From: Candidatus Bathycorpusculum sp.
Lineage (GTDB): Archaea > Thermoproteota > Bathyarchaeia > Bathyarchaeales > Bathycorpusculaceae
DNA length: 7,461 bases
Direction: 5' to 3'
Assembly (NCBI GenBank): GCA_009779045.1
Contig: WREZ01000060.1
Span: 1 to 7,461, forward strand
Under the pieces are notes generated by a model. The model searched no databases. It was not told the DNA's origin and worked only from the letters and a program-made list of their open reading frames with translations. This document shows positions 7,085-7,461 of this stretch, piece by piece (the first letter of the stretch is position 1; every line of letters starts with the position of its first letter). The position numbers and the translations under genes were made by a program.

Positions 7085-7325
7085 AATCGACAAACTAATC
7101 CTACACGGATTCACACCACACGAACAAAAAACCATACAAACTAAAATAATACAAGAAATAACAAACACCCTACAAAACACAAAACAACAACCCTCACAAC
7201 TAAATAATCAACCCCAAACACACAACATAAACACCCTAAACATACAAACAACCGATAACCCACAAAAAATCGCACACACCATAGCCTACACCATAAAAAA
7301 CACCACCGTCCAACAACAGCAATAA
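7068..7325 (+). CDS. small conserved-type protein downstream of the eCIS ATPase, function unknown
   Basis: The 85-residue protein starts inside the ATPase gene (17-base overlap, different frame). AGGAA lies about 12 bases before its ATG and a closer GGAA 5 bases before. The first 14 residues (MKIKIEIDKLILHG) form an alternating I.I..L.L.G strand. A middle Asn/Gln/Thr-rich linker (38-63) leads to a short C-terminal helix, NPQKIAHTIAYTIKN (64-78), and a Q tail. This layout of an N-terminal 'I.I..L.L.G' strand, linker and C-terminal 'P..[IL]...IA..I' helix matches my memory of small uncharacterised proteins beside eCIS ATPases. I do not know what they do. There are no cysteines, signal peptide or membrane segment. 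The A/C-rich base composition matches the end of the ATPase gene, so overlap by chance of a shadow frame must be weighed, but the motif ends and the position argue for a real gene. Confidence 0.65.
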   Translation: MKIKIEIDKLILHGFTPHEQKTIQTKIIQEITNTLQNTKQQPSQLNNQPQTHNINTLNIQTTDNPQKIAHTIAYTIKNTTVQQQQ

Positions 7326-7360
7326 AACAATATTTTGCAGTAAAAAATATAGAAAACCCC

Positions 7361-7372
7361 AATAATATTATT
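7361..7372. repeat. perfect 12-base palindrome AATAATATTATT
   Basis: The 12 bases equal their own reverse complement. In such AT-rich DNA this can arise by chance. It lies 36 bases after the last stop codon of the operon. Confidence 0.4.
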
Positions 7373-7409
7373 TAAATATAAGGTGCTGAGTTACTTAATA
7401 TGGCGTGAG

Positions 7410-7421
7410 GGATAATTATCC
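7410..7421. repeat. perfect 12-base palindrome GGATAATTATCC
   Basis: This sequence equals its own reverse complement and has GG/CC ends, so it is less likely than the AT-only one to be chance. It could be a binding site for a dimeric regulator of a gene beyond the window. No promoter elements next to it are convincing, so the role is open. Confidence 0.35.
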
Positions 7422-7461
7422 AAACAGCCTTTGATGTAACTAATCAGATTCAAAAAACCAA

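Larger units (their letters stand above)
7326..7461 (+). other. AT-rich intergenic end of the window with no recognisable gene
   Basis: No open frame here has a credible start and length on either strand. A weak AT-only inverted repeat (ATATTTT at 7330-7336, AAAATAT at 7344-7350) and two perfect palindromes are present. There is no GC-rich stem followed by a T run, so I cannot call an intrinsic terminator. The composition changes from the A/C-rich genes to ordinary AT-rich DNA, which suggests the operon may end or pause here. A promoter for a following gene is possible, but I could not place convincing -35 and -10 boxes. Confidence 0.5.

Noticed and set aside
7326..7360. Intrinsic terminator after the last gene
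   Set aside because: The only stem is AT-only and 7 base pairs long with no T tract after it, so it would be too weak.

Overview
The window looks like the distal part of a contractile injection system locus: an extracellular CIS (eCIS, related to Afp/PVC/MAC) or a close phage-tail-like relative. It comes from an AT-rich bacterium, or less likely an archaeon. I cannot name the taxon. I see no rRNA, tRNA, CRISPR array, transposase or integrase. All five real genes are on the + strand, and the first four junctions or starts suggest one operon. Assignments rest on reading motifs in the translated sequence and on family knowledge, not on a database search.

Layout: 1-61 holds the possible last codons of an upstream gene and a good ribosome binding site. 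62-967 is a T4-type baseplate hub assembly chaperone-like protein with two CxxC pairs. 967-3594 is an 875-residue, Asn/Thr/Ser/Pro/Gln-rich, probably disordered protein. Its two short ends look like the conserved ends of the much smaller spacer protein usually found just before the terminator gene in this type of locus. 3594-4859 is a Pvc16/Afp16-like tail terminator (DUF4255) with an Ig-like C-terminal extension. 4880 (or 4868)-7084 is a Pvc15/Afp15-like AAA+ ATPase. 7068-7325 is a small protein of unknown function that overlaps the ATPase gene. 7326-7461 is AT-rich and has no recognisable gene.

How the genes fit together: the first protein probably helps assemble the baseplate or hub, the Pvc16-like protein should cap the tube and sheath at the end away from the baseplate, and the AAA+ ATPase is needed for assembly or maturation of such particles in characterised systems. 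The long disordered protein and the 85-residue protein have no assigned role. Sheath, tube, baseplate and fibre genes, and any toxin cargo, must lie outside the window.

The main oddity is low complexity. Three of the four large genes have Asn/Thr/Pro/Gln-rich inserts between otherwise conserved blocks. At many of these inserts the coding strand changes abruptly from A/C-rich to G/T-rich. The Pvc16-like gene is almost free of this. The most unusual object is the spacer gene, which seems to have been expanded several-fold by such sequence.
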